Shown piece by piece: positions 1 through 5,805 of a DNA stretch of 9,348 nucleotides. Numbering within the stretch: position 1 is the stretch's first letter; each line of letters opens with the position of its first letter. A program made the position numbers and the translations under genes. Source of the stretch: Clostridia bacterium (GTDB lineage: Bacteria; Bacillota_A; Clostridia; Christensenellales; Aristaeellaceae); NCBI GenBank assembly GCA_017938645.1, contig JAGBBE010000144.1:1-9348 (forward strand). The letters run 5' to 3'. The notes under the pieces are model-generated. The model searched no databases, was not told where the DNA came from, and worked only from the letters and a program-made list of their open reading frames with translations.

Positions 1-305
1 AGGACACCGTTATCGTCGATCTTATTGCCAAAGATCATCTCCTGGATCTGGAGAGGTACGTCAGCCATCTTGGTCTTGAACGCCAGTTCCGGATCCGGAT
101 AGAGAACGTCGAACTCAACGTCATCAGCATACTGAACATCCGGATCAGCGTTCTCAGGGGTAATGGATGCTTCGATCGCACCGGCCATCAGCTGAAGATC
201 ACCATAAGTGTGCTCCGCTTCGGTATCAGTCACCAGGGGGGCGATCACAACGTTCTTAAGACCGACCGTCGAGGAGACAGCCGGAGAAGCAGCGGGATTA
301 GCCAT
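1..305 (-). CDS. Major tail protein, phi13 family (N-terminal part, cut by window edge)
   Basis: This is the tail-tube subunit that would polymerise into the phage tail. Only the first 101 complete codons lie inside the window; the gene continues past position 1. The start is the ATG at 305-303, preceded by AGGAGG at 320-315 with a 9-nt spacer. The visible protein has a short Ala/Ser/Pro-rich leader, then GLKN (residues 15-18), TYGDLQLMAGAIEASITP (33-50), YADD (59-62) and a VPLQIQEMIFGNKID segment (83-97). The order GLKN, TYG, AGAI, YADD, then a 'DVPL..Q..I.G.K.D' segment is that of the phi13-type major tail proteins of Gram-positive siphoviruses, recalled from the family rather than computed. 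The position directly after the head-tail joining genes agrees. The stop codon of the preceding gene lies next to this gene's ribosome binding site, so translation of the two may be linked. Confidence 0.87.
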   Translation of the reverse strand, partial: MANPAASPAVSSTVGLKNVVIAPLVTDTEAEHTYGDLQLMAGAIEASITPENADPDVQYADDVEFDVLYPDPELAFKTKMADVPLQIQEMIFGNKIDDNGV

Positions 306-319
306 CGTTTATATCCTCC

Positions 320-730
320 TTAAAGGTTGCTTAGTTCATCGCGTAGAACGCGCTTGATTTCTTCATAGGCCTCATCCGATTTGGTATCAAAAGCAGGCCG
401 GACAAAGGGGTGTGCAGGTGCGGGCGCAGGGCCGCCATGGCCAAACTCGACAGGGTTTGCATAGTACGCACCCTTGTCCTTGTAATGAACACCAATGGTG
501 ATCTTCTTGCCACCGCCAGCTTTCTTACGGACATTGCCGGTTCGGATGGAGTCGTGCAGGTCACCTGTGATCTGCTTCGGATCGGTGGAGGCGTTATGAA
601 GCATCTGCTGCTCAATCGGTACTGCTCCAGCCTTAAGCGCCCGGTTCACCCCAGGCCCTTGATCAAGGGCAGCAGCCATATTGAGCATGTCATCACGCAG
701 ATCAGAGAAGCCTCGAAGCTCAATTGCCAT
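320..730 (-). CDS. HK97 gp10-like tail-completion protein
   Basis: This 136-residue protein belongs to the HK97 gp10-like family, which acts in head-tail joining or tail completion. The signature is in the second half: YYANPVEFGHGG (residues 89-100), then APAHPFVRPAFD (104-115). The 'Y...vEfG...~paHPFlrPAf' pattern is the family hallmark. The N-terminus (MAIELRGFSDL) and a helical C-terminus (EEIKRVLRDELSNL) also fit, and the length is usual. An in-frame ATG at 739 lies upstream, but I chose the ATG at 730-728. The GAGAGG of the leader sits about 9 nt before 730, and would abut 739 too closely to serve it. The gene start overlaps the 3' end of the preceding gene by 11 nt. The TAA stop (322-320) runs into the AGGAGG of the major tail gene. 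Confidence 0.85.
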   Translation of the reverse strand: MAIELRGFSDLRDDMLNMAAALDQGPGVNRALKAGAVPIEQQMLHNASTDPKQITGDLHDSIRTGNVRKKAGGGKKITIGVHYKDKGAYYANPVEFGHGGPAPAPAHPFVRPAFDTKSDEAYEEIKRVLRDELSNL

Positions 731-1085
731 AGTCAACATCCTCTCGCCAAACCCATGTCCACTGCACGGTATATTGCCTGGTGGCCGTATCGTAAGCGGG
801 CTGGTTATAGCCCTTGTCCGATTCTTCCATCATGGCAAATCCAGCAGCATACATGGCTGCACGGATGGTATCGCGCATGGCGCTTGGGTCAATGTCGCTC
901 CACAGATTCAGGTAAACGAATGTGCGAAGGGATGTGACATGATCGTCTTGATGAGAGGCTTCGGAAGTCGTTGTGGAATAAACCACATACTGAACAGGCG
1001 GGTTCTGGTTGGGCGACGTCGCTCTCCAGATACCCGCCATGACCGGAATTCCGATATCCTTAAGTGCAAGCTGCACCTGTCGCAT
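720..1085 (-). CDS. Probable tail terminator / tail-completion protein
   Basis: This 121-residue protein likely caps the tail tube and joins it to the head. No catalytic motif is seen. The pattern resembles tail terminator proteins: a short N-terminal helix, IPVMAGIW (residues 13-20), PPVQYVVYSTTT (29-40), a DDHV turn (47-50), the strand RTFVYLNLWSDID (54-66), a helix AMRDTIRAAMYAAGF (69-83) and a final strand RQYTVQWTWVW (103-113). The frame is open upstream to 1172, but the ATG at 1085-1083 is the better start. It overlaps the preceding stop as TAATG and has GAAGGGAG about 10 nt upstream. The family assignment rests on strand pattern and gene position, not on a strict signature. It sits before the gp10-like gene, whereas in many related phages it follows it. 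Confidence 0.6.
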   Translation of the reverse strand: MRQVQLALKDIGIPVMAGIWRATSPNQNPPVQYVVYSTTTSEASHQDDHVTSLRTFVYLNLWSDIDPSAMRDTIRAAMYAAGFAMMEESDKGYNQPAYDTATRQYTVQWTWVWREDVDYGN

Positions 1086-1444
1086 TAGCCGCTCACTCCC
1101 TTCGACAGGGAGGCCTTCAAGCCGAGATAGGTGCGCTTGAAGGAATACTCGCCCAGCGTGGAGATGTTCCACTTTTCATCTTGGAACTTGACCCACATGC
1201 CGGGCTTTACATCGGTTCGATACCGAATCGTGAAGTTCAGAACAGCTTCGGTGTTAACCACATCCGCTGAACGATAATGCTGGTTACCAGCATCAATAAC
1301 GGCTGCCCATACCCGACAGACGGTGATGTCCTTGGGTTCTGGATAGCCGTTCTCATTGATGATGTTTTCGGTATAGCCAATCTCGACCATGTGACGAAGG
1401 TCGCCTGGACGTGGATTGCTTTCAAAGTTCTTATAACCTCGCAA
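1085..1444 (-). CDS. Head closure protein, SPP1 gp16-like (head-tail joining)
   Basis: This 119-residue protein matches the SPP1 gp16 / Phage_H_T_join family, which closes the DNA channel below the connector ring and offers a docking face to the tail. Near the N-terminus is PGDLRHMVEI (residues 13-22), the family's 'G.lrhrv.i' opening. ENGYPEPKD (31-39) and VWAAVIDAGNQHYRSAD (45-61) follow, then a C-terminal half with FTIRYRTDVKPGMWVKF (71-87) and YLGLKAS (106-112), which is the usual 'f.irYr.di.~~~rI.~~g..y.I' pattern. The start is a TTG at 1444-1442 with AAGGAG at 1460-1455, a 10-nt spacer. No ATG lies in frame before residue 19, which would cut the GDLRH motif. The stop overlaps the ATG of the next gene as TAATG. 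Confidence 0.83.
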   Translation of the reverse strand: MRGYKNFESNPRPGDLRHMVEIGYTENIINENGYPEPKDITVCRVWAAVIDAGNQHYRSADVVNTEAVLNFTIRYRTDVKPGMWVKFQDEKWNISTLGEYSFKRTYLGLKASLSKGVSG

Positions 1445-1458
1445 GACAAACCATCTCC

Positions 1459-1743
1459 TTAGAACATCTTATCTGGATCTCGATAAGGCTCAAGCAGCGC
1501 ATAGAAACAGCGCATTACTGAGACAAAGGCGGGGCCTTCGGTAACATCGCGCTGTTCATAGAAGAAGCAGACCATCAGCTTAACAGCCAATTGCACAGGC
1601 ATGGGGATGTCTTTGTCAAATGAGACTCGACAACGATCTTCGACCATGCCCTGTACAGAAAGAATGAGTGATGTAATCAGATCATCCTCTTCGTCATGCT
1701 GAACTTTGAGCCATTCTTTCGCAGTATCAAGATCTACGATCAT
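1459..1743 (-). CDS. Head-tail connector protein, HK97 gp6-like
   Basis: This 94-residue, mostly helical protein fits the gp6-like / Phage_connect family, which forms the adaptor ring under the portal. DLDTAKEWLKVQHDEEDDLITSLI (residues 4-27) is the family's 'eakewLri...eDdlI..li' opening. The middle part, MPVQLAVKLMVCFFYEQRD (48-66), matches the usual '.~~~a.llLv.hwYenRe' helix. A C-terminal helix FVSVMRCFYALLEPYRDP (73-90) matches '~v..ll.plr'. The start ATG (1743-1741) overlaps the preceding TGA as ATGA. Only a weak AGGTGA lies upstream, so initiation probably depends on ribosomes finishing the previous gene. The gene order after capsid and before closure protein supports the call. Confidence 0.85.
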   Translation of the reverse strand: MIVDLDTAKEWLKVQHDEEDDLITSLILSVQGMVEDRCRVSFDKDIPMPVQLAVKLMVCFFYEQRDVTEGPAFVSVMRCFYALLEPYRDPDKMF

Positions 1744-2003
1744 TCCGCGTCACCTGCCGAGGCATCGGCTACAAGGCCCGCAGCGCGGAGCTCAGCAATC
1801 AGAGCGTTGTAATCCTCGCGCAGAGCAGCAACCGTAGTTGCGTCACTCTCGGTTACGTTCAGCAGTACAGGCTCACCTGCAGCGGGCAGATCGAAAAGGC
1901 CCTCAGCGCCTTCGACGGTAGCGCCGGGAAGGAACGTCAGCTTGCCGCCAACGACCCATTCGTTGCCACCGTGAGCATGATAGTTACGTGCGGTATTGCT
2001 CAT
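1740..2003 (-). CDS. Small head-fibre-like / decoration protein
   Basis: This 87-residue protein follows the capsid gene. It has NYHAHGGNEWVVGGKLTFLPGATVEG (about residues 7-32), in which the glycine- and threonine-rich 'VVGGkL.f..GA.v.G' pattern recalls phi29-type head fibre proteins. The second half, DATTVAALREDYNALIAELRAAGL (54-77), is an amphipathic helix of the '.tva.l..dfNaLla.LkaAGl' type that I recall from small proteins next to the capsid gene in clostridial prophages. A role on the head surface is inferred from family likeness and position. GGAGGG lies 6 nt before the ATG at 2003-2001. The stop overlaps the next start. The helix could instead make this an assembly factor. Confidence 0.6.
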   Translation of the reverse strand: MSNTARNYHAHGGNEWVVGGKLTFLPGATVEGAEGLFDLPAAGEPVLLNVTESDATTVAALREDYNALIAELRAAGLVADASAGDAE

Positions 2004-2023
2004 TTCAAACCCTCCAATTCAAA

Positions 2024-2051
2024 GGGGAGCCGCCCATCAGGACAACTCCCC
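2024..2051 (-). promoter_or_regulatory. 12-bp hairpin just after the capsid gene
   Basis: Read on the minus strand, GGGGAGUUGUCC (2051-2040) pairs with GGGCGGCUCCCC (2035-2024) around a UGAU tetraloop. All twelve pairs form with no bulge, three of them G-U. It begins 7 nt after the capsid stop codon and ends 14 nt before the start of the GGAGG site of the next gene, starting at about 2015. It is followed by UUUGAAUU rather than a long U run. It may therefore act as a weak or leaky terminator or as a 3' end stabiliser of capsid mRNA. The structure is seen directly; the role is inferred. Confidence 0.6.
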
Positions 2052-2058
2052 GTATTGC

Positions 2059-3264
2059 TTACGCGCCCTTGATCTGCAGGCACTTCATGGCTTCGCCCAG
2101 AACCAGACGGCCATCGACACGCTGGGTAGCACGGAAGCCAACCTGGCCGGTCGCAGCATACAGCTCGTTCAGGCGCTGGAAGGTACGGCCCTGACGATCG
2201 GCGATCCAATAGGACTTGAAGTCACCGAACAGGATGGGCTTGGCACCGGCACCGATCTCGGGCATGTACGCAGAAGTCACCAGGTCATGGCTCAGCAGGG
2301 TATCCGGCTGGCCTTCCTTTAGACCGGGCTGCCACATGTACTGGCCATTGCCATCCTTGAGCTTGCGGATAGCCTTGATAGAGCTATCGTTTAGCAGGAA
2401 CTTGGCCTTCTTGCGGTAACCAGCCTTGATGGAGTGGATCAGATCCAGGATCTCATCAGCGGTGAAGGTGGCACCAGCGGTAGTGATACCAACGCCAGCG
2501 CCCTGGGTGTCATGCAGCAGACCATAGGGCTTAGCAACGCCATCACCGTTGATGAAGGCATCTTCCTCAGCCGCGCCGATTCGACGGGCGAACTCGGTGG
2601 CGATGTAGGACTCAACATCGAAAACGGAGTCCTGCAGCAGCTCGTCGCTGACCTTGATCATGGTCGCCAGCTTGTGAGCGCCCAGGGAGATCTGGCCAAA
2701 CGCATCATCGGATTCAGGAATCAGACCTTCCTCCTCAACCCAGGAAGCAGTACCGTGGCTGGCGACGATCGGGATCTTACGCTCACCGGACTCAGTACGG
2801 ATGATGGTGCACAGGGAACGCAGGTGGTTTTCCTCTTCCAGGGCCTTGATCAGAGTACGCTCGTACTCATCAGGACACAGGTAACCGCCTTCAGAGTCAG
2901 TGCCGATCTGAAGCGCATTCACAACAGCCAGGTGGGTACCACGGTTGCGAACCATCTTCCAGAAGGCGTTCTTGTACTCATCGGACGCACGGCCAGTCTT
3001 GCCGTTGGTAGGAGCAGCAGCGTTGTCAGGGCGAGAAGTCAGCGGGTTCTGCACCGCAGCATTCAGTTCGCGCTCCATTTCGGCAGCGCGCTCTTCACGC
3101 TCGATAGCATGGCCCATATCGACCACATCCTGTTCCATACGCTCATAGGTAGCAGTGTCCTCAGCGGACATCAGGCCCTTTTCGTCCTGGTGTTCGTCAA
3201 GGAACTTCTTCGCCTTATCCCAGATCTCACCGCGCTTGGCACGCATTTCGTTAATCTTGCTCAT
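2059..3264 (-). CDS. Major capsid protein, HK97 family
   Basis: This 401-residue protein is the main shell subunit of the head. Residues 1-75 are highly charged and heptad-like (from KINEMRAKRGEIW to EREERAAEMERELN), typical of the delta domain that serves as built-in scaffold in HK97-type phages without a separate scaffold gene. A Pro/Asn/Ala-rich linker (73-90) follows, where the prohead protease would be expected to cut nearby. The mature fold shows GGYLCPDEYERTLI (126-139), IPIVASHGTASWVEEE (164-179), LGAHKLATMIKVSDELLQDS (194-213), AFINGDGVAKPYGLL (236-250) and a C-terminal FKSYWIADRQGRTFQRL (349-365), all of the usual HK97 capsid pattern. The start is the ATG at 3264-3262, 8 nt after AGGAGG (3278-3273). 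No separate decoration or scaffold gene lies upstream. Confidence 0.95.
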   Translation of the reverse strand: MSKINEMRAKRGEIWDKAKKFLDEHQDEKGLMSAEDTATYERMEQDVVDMGHAIEREERAAEMERELNAAVQNPLTSRPDNAAAPTNGKTGRASDEYKNAFWKMVRNRGTHLAVVNALQIGTDSEGGYLCPDEYERTLIKALEEENHLRSLCTIIRTESGERKIPIVASHGTASWVEEEGLIPESDDAFGQISLGAHKLATMIKVSDELLQDSVFDVESYIATEFARRIGAAEEDAFINGDGVAKPYGLLHDTQGAGVGITTAGATFTADEILDLIHSIKAGYRKKAKFLLNDSSIKAIRKLKDGNGQYMWQPGLKEGQPDTLLSHDLVTSAYMPEIGAGAKPILFGDFKSYWIADRQGRTFQRLNELYAATGQVGFRATQRVDGRLVLGEAMKCLQIKGA

Positions 3265-3278
3265 TGTTGTTTCCTCCT

Positions 3279-4082
3279 TTAACGCCTCGTGGGCATAATC
3301 AAACCCAGCCTCTTCTGAAGCTGGGCTACAGGGGTACCGGCCTGGGCCGGTTCTTGGGTGACAGGTTCCTCAGACTGTTCAGGAGCCGGAGCGGGCTGCC
3401 CAGGTTCCGTGGGTTCAATAGTCGTGGGCTCAGGTTCCACAGGCTGCACAGAAGCTGCCGGACGAGGACGCTGAGGGCGAGCTCGATCCAGCCAGGCTTT
3501 CACTTTGGCTTCGGCCTCTGCACGATCAACCGTGCGCGGGACAACACAGTTGAACAGGTTATTGGAGGGTACTTCGTCGACGATACCGTCAATGAAGCCC
3601 TCAGCCAGCGCCTGCTGTGCATCCATCCAAGTCGTGGTACTCATCATGTTCGAAAGCTCTTCTCGGCTTCGATGAGAGCGCCGCGCGTAGACATTCAGAA
3701 TGCTTTCCTTGCAAGCCCTGAGGAGTCGAATGGCATCATTCAGATCCTGTTCGTTGCCCCAGGCCATACAGCTGGGGTCGTGGATCATGAAAAGGCTGCC
3801 AGGAGTCATTTCAACGCGCTCCGCAGCCAGAGAAAGCACCGACGCTGCAGAAGCAGCCGTACCCGAAATCACAAGGTGAACCTTGCCGGGATACGAGCGC
3901 ACATCATCGAACATCCGAGTGGCCGCATTACAGTTGCCGCCGTAGGAGTTCAGAACGATGCGCACATCATCTGCATTGGCGTTGCCTTTGCCGTACAGCT
4001 CATCGTGGAGGTAACTGGGCGTGATTTCATCGCCGTACCAAACCTCCTCGTCGATGTAGCCATTAAGGCTGATGGTTCTCAA
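3279..4082 (-). CDS. ClpP-like prohead (head maturation) protease
   Basis: This 267-residue protein is a ClpP-fold serine protease that removes the capsid delta domain during head maturation. The core spans residues 1-180. LNSYGGN (44-50) matches the ClpP 'inSpGG' segment. GTAASAASVLSLAA (74-87) carries the likely nucleophile Ser78. MIHDP (99-103) carries His101. TWMDAQQALAEGFIDGI (151-167) is the usual C-terminal motif. The acid of the triad is not at the place used by bacterial ClpP (Thr150 here); Asp165 is only a candidate. Residues 200-250 form a Pro/Glu-rich linker, and the C-terminus is short and basic. The start is taken as TTG at 4082-4080, exactly 8 nt after AGGAGG (4096-4091). A longer frame from TTG 4109 would begin upstream of that site. 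It overlaps the portal gene by 20 nt. The lack of a normal ClpP C-terminus, and the neighbours, argue against a host ClpP. Confidence 0.88.
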   Translation of the reverse strand: MRTISLNGYIDEEVWYGDEITPSYLHDELYGKGNANADDVRIVLNSYGGNCNAATRMFDDVRSYPGKVHLVISGTAASAASVLSLAAERVEMTPGSLFMIHDPSCMAWGNEQDLNDAIRLLRACKESILNVYARRSHRSREELSNMMSTTTWMDAQQALAEGFIDGIVDEVPSNNLFNCVVPRTVDRAEAEAKVKAWLDRARPQRPRPAASVQPVEPEPTTIEPTEPGQPAPAPEQSEEPVTQEPAQAGTPVAQLQKRLGLIMPTRR

Positions 4083-5298
4083 GATTCTCACCTCCTGCAG
4101 CGGCCACAACAGCAGCTGCTGCGTTAATAGGGATCATGTTGCCGTTGACCAGGTAGAGGTTACCGCCATCCTCATCGGCAATGGGATTCAGGTTTTCAAG
4201 CTCTCGGATATCGTTCGCACTCAGCCAGCCGTTTTGACGCGCGATCGCATAGCCTTCCATTCGGGACTTGTAATCGCCCCTCAGAAGGCCGTCGATATTG
4301 AACTGCACGAAAAAGCGCTCCTTCTCTTTAGGAGAGAAAAGAGCGCGATTGATCGCTTGTTCAATTCGAACCAGCCACGGCCTGATGGTATGGGTTGCAA
4401 ACGAGATCGACTGGTGCTCAATGTTCGAGAACGTGGCATGCTCCAGATCGCCAACCAAGTGCGGAGGTACACGGTAGATTCGGCAGATCTCGGATACCTG
4501 AAACTTTCTGGTTTCCAAGAACTGCGCCTCATTGTTAGGCATGGAGATCCGGTCAAACTTCATGCCTTCCTCAAGGATCGCAACCTTGCCGGAGTTGGAC
4601 GAACCGCCATAAGCTTTCGTCCAGCTCTCACGCAGACGCTGAGGATCCTTGACTGTGTTGGGATGAGTCAGCACACCAGAAGGCGTTGCACCATTAGAGA
4701 AAAACTTGCTACCGTATTCCTCAGCGGCGATGCCCAGGCCAATGGCGTTCTTTTCAAGCGCAATAGGACTGTATCCCATGACACCATCAAAGCCCAGGCC
4801 CGGAATGTGAAGCACATCTTCCGGCCTGAGAGAAACCGCCTGACCTTCATTGGTCGTGTAGGTATATGTCAATTGGCCTTTGCTGTCTCGGTCAACTTCC
4901 ATGTGATCCGGCAGCAACGGGTACAACCCGAGGATCTTGTTTCGACCGCTGCGTATAATCTGGCAGTAGCAATTTCCCCAGAGCAGCAAGTGCGACAACA
5001 TGACCTCGCGCCAAACGAACGAGGTCATTTCGGTATTAGGCTCATCGTGCAGGATCTTGTACAGCGGATGATCCACCGCCTTCTTGCTGCCTCCATCCGT
5101 CTGTTCGTAGACATGGATGGGCAGACTGGCGATTGTCTCCGCGATAACCCTGACGCAAGCATACACAGTTGACACCTGGATAGCGGATCGTGCGGTAACC
5201 GATTTGCCTGAGCCGCTGGTACCAAAGTAGAAAACAGGCGCGGCGCTCACCGAATCAGTGGGCTTGTCCCGTGCCTTGAAGCGTCCGAAGAGTTTCAA
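4063..5298 (-). CDS. Portal protein, HK97 family
   Basis: This 411-residue protein forms the dodecameric ring at one head vertex through which DNA is packaged and ejected. Family marks in order are: STVYACVRVIAETIASLPIH (residues 43-62), LLLWGNCYC (104-112), LYPLLPDHMEV (125-135), VLHIPGLGFDGVMGYSPI (162-179), YGSKFFSNGATPSGVL (195-210), FQVSEICRIYRVPPHLVGDL (266-285), ATFSNIEHQSISFATHTI (288-305) and LSANDIRELENLNPI (359-373). The start is taken as TTG at 5298-5296, 8 nt after AGGAGG (5312-5307). A GTG at 5307 extends the frame by three codons but begins at the last base of that site. GTSGSGKS (26-33) looks like an ATP-binding loop but is probably chance. The C-terminus overlaps the protease start. 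The length is normal for the family. Confidence 0.94.
   Translation of the reverse strand: MKLFGRFKARDKPTDSVSAAPVFYFGTSGSGKSVTARSAIQVSTVYACVRVIAETIASLPIHVYEQTDGGSKKAVDHPLYKILHDEPNTEMTSFVWREVMLSHLLLWGNCYCQIIRSGRNKILGLYPLLPDHMEVDRDSKGQLTYTYTTNEGQAVSLRPEDVLHIPGLGFDGVMGYSPIALEKNAIGLGIAAEEYGSKFFSNGATPSGVLTHPNTVKDPQRLRESWTKAYGGSSNSGKVAILEEGMKFDRISMPNNEAQFLETRKFQVSEICRIYRVPPHLVGDLEHATFSNIEHQSISFATHTIRPWLVRIEQAINRALFSPKEKERFFVQFNIDGLLRGDYKSRMEGYAIARQNGWLSANDIRELENLNPIADEDGGNLYLVNGNMIPINAAAAVVAAAGGENLENHQP
4091..4096 (-). promoter_or_regulatory. Ribosome binding site deciding the protease TTG start
   Basis: AGGAGG lies inside the end of the portal gene, 8 nt before the TTG at 4082. In-frame alternative starts lie upstream of it (TTG 4109) or begin at its last base (GTG 4091), and so cannot be served by it. 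Confidence 0.75.
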
Positions 5299-5306
5299 GG
5301 GATACA

Positions 5307-5312
5307 CCTCCT
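5307..5312 (-). promoter_or_regulatory. Ribosome binding site deciding the portal TTG start
   Basis: AGGAGG lies between the HNH stop and the portal TTG at 5298, with an 8-nt spacer. The GTG at 5307-5305 begins at its last G, so it is an unlikely start. Confidence 0.75.
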
Positions 5313-5317
5313 AATGA

Positions 5318-5644
5318 TTACAGGCCGCTGCCCGTCTTCTGGTCATGACAGGACTTACAGAGTGCCTGCCAGTTGGTCATGTCCCAGAAGAGCTGCTGAT
5401 TCCCTCGATGAGGAATGATATGGTCTACAACTGTTGCTGCAGATGCCTTGCCTGCATTGAGGCACAGCACGCACAACGGATGTTTCCTCAAGTACCGTAT
5501 GCGAGCAGCTCGCCAGCGTGAATCATATCCGCGTTGCGCAGCATTCTCACGAGCATAAAGCCCGCGATGCTCGGCACAGTACACACCATCTGATAGGTTC
5601 GGGCAGCCGGGATGGCGACAAGGGCGCTGGGGCTTACGAGGCAT
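5318..5644 (-). CDS. HNH endonuclease
   Basis: This 108-residue protein is a zinc-bound HNH nuclease of the kind tied to phage packaging modules; in HK97 the HNH protein gp74 stimulates terminase cutting. The first part has a possible zinc site, Cys9, Cys14, Cys23 and His26. Next come the basic RGYDSRWRAARIRYLRKHP (residues 38-56) and the paired cysteines CVLC (58-61). VVDHIIPHRG (72-81), NWQALCKSCHDQKT (91-104) then give the catalytic set Asp74-His75, Asn91 and His100, with Cys96 and Cys99 as the second zinc pair. All key residues are present. The ATG at 5644 overlaps the preceding TGA as TGATG, and AAGGGTGG lies just upstream. In most such phages the gene lies before the small terminase; here it is after the large terminase and directly before the portal. 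Confidence 0.92.
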   Translation of the reverse strand: MPRKPQRPCRHPGCPNLSDGVYCAEHRGLYARENAAQRGYDSRWRAARIRYLRKHPLCVLCLNAGKASAATVVDHIIPHRGNQQLFWDMTNWQALCKSCHDQKTGSGL

Positions 5645-5790
5645 CAGCGACCACCCTTGCGAGTGCCTCCAGCTTTGGCCTTGTTGGGCTTGCTGGGGGT
5701 GCCGGTTGCCTTGGGCTTCTTCTTTTCGGGATAGACGATCGTCAGCTCGCCTTCCTTGGAGACAAAACGGTCTTTTCGCTTGTTATCCAT
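5644..5790 (-). CDS. Small lysine-rich protein of unknown function (48 aa)
   Basis: I do not recognise this protein with confidence. It begins MDNKRKDRFVSKEGELTIVY, followed by PEKKKPKATG, and is rich in Lys, Arg, Pro and Gly throughout, so it is strongly basic and probably largely unstructured except for one short strand (ELTIVY). No signal peptide or membrane segment is seen. The support is good: AGGAGG at 5804-5799 lies exactly 8 nt before the ATG at 5790, and the stop overlaps the HNH start as TGATG, so the two genes are probably coupled. It starts 15 nt after the ADP-ribosyltransferase stop. It might bind DNA or a partner protein, but nothing shows this directly. Confidence 0.72.
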   Translation of the reverse strand: MDNKRKDRFVSKEGELTIVYPEKKKPKATGTPSKPNKAKAGGTRKGGR

Positions 5791-5805
5791 GACATGATCC
5801 TCCTG

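Noticed and set aside
2434..3282. A 282-codon plus-strand reading frame opposite the capsid gene
   Set aside because: It is antisense to the capsid protein and has no recognisable motif, so it is a shadow frame.
3279..4082. Host ClpP rather than a phage protease
   Set aside because: It lies between portal and capsid genes, has a phage-type C-terminal extension and lacks the bacterial ClpP Asp position.
3264..4127. A 287-codon plus-strand reading frame opposite the protease gene
   Set aside because: It is antisense to a protease with intact Ser and His motifs. Its Arg/Phe/Leu-rich start mirrors the Pro/Glu-rich tail read backwards.
4072..5172. A 366-codon plus-strand reading frame opposite the portal gene
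   Set aside because: It is antisense to a clear portal gene, has no recognisable domain, and is explained by codon bias of the sense strand. The operon is otherwise wholly on the minus strand.
5200..5223. GTSGSGKS in the portal N-terminus fits the Walker A ATP-binding pattern
   Set aside because: Portal proteins of this family often have a Gly/Ser-rich stretch before the 'vyaCvr.iae' helix, there is no Walker B partner, and portals do not hydrolyse ATP. Chance match.
5311..5320. Short palindrome TAATCATTA between HNH and portal as operator or terminator
   Set aside because: Only four base pairs around a single base, with no GC stem or U run; not enough to support a site.
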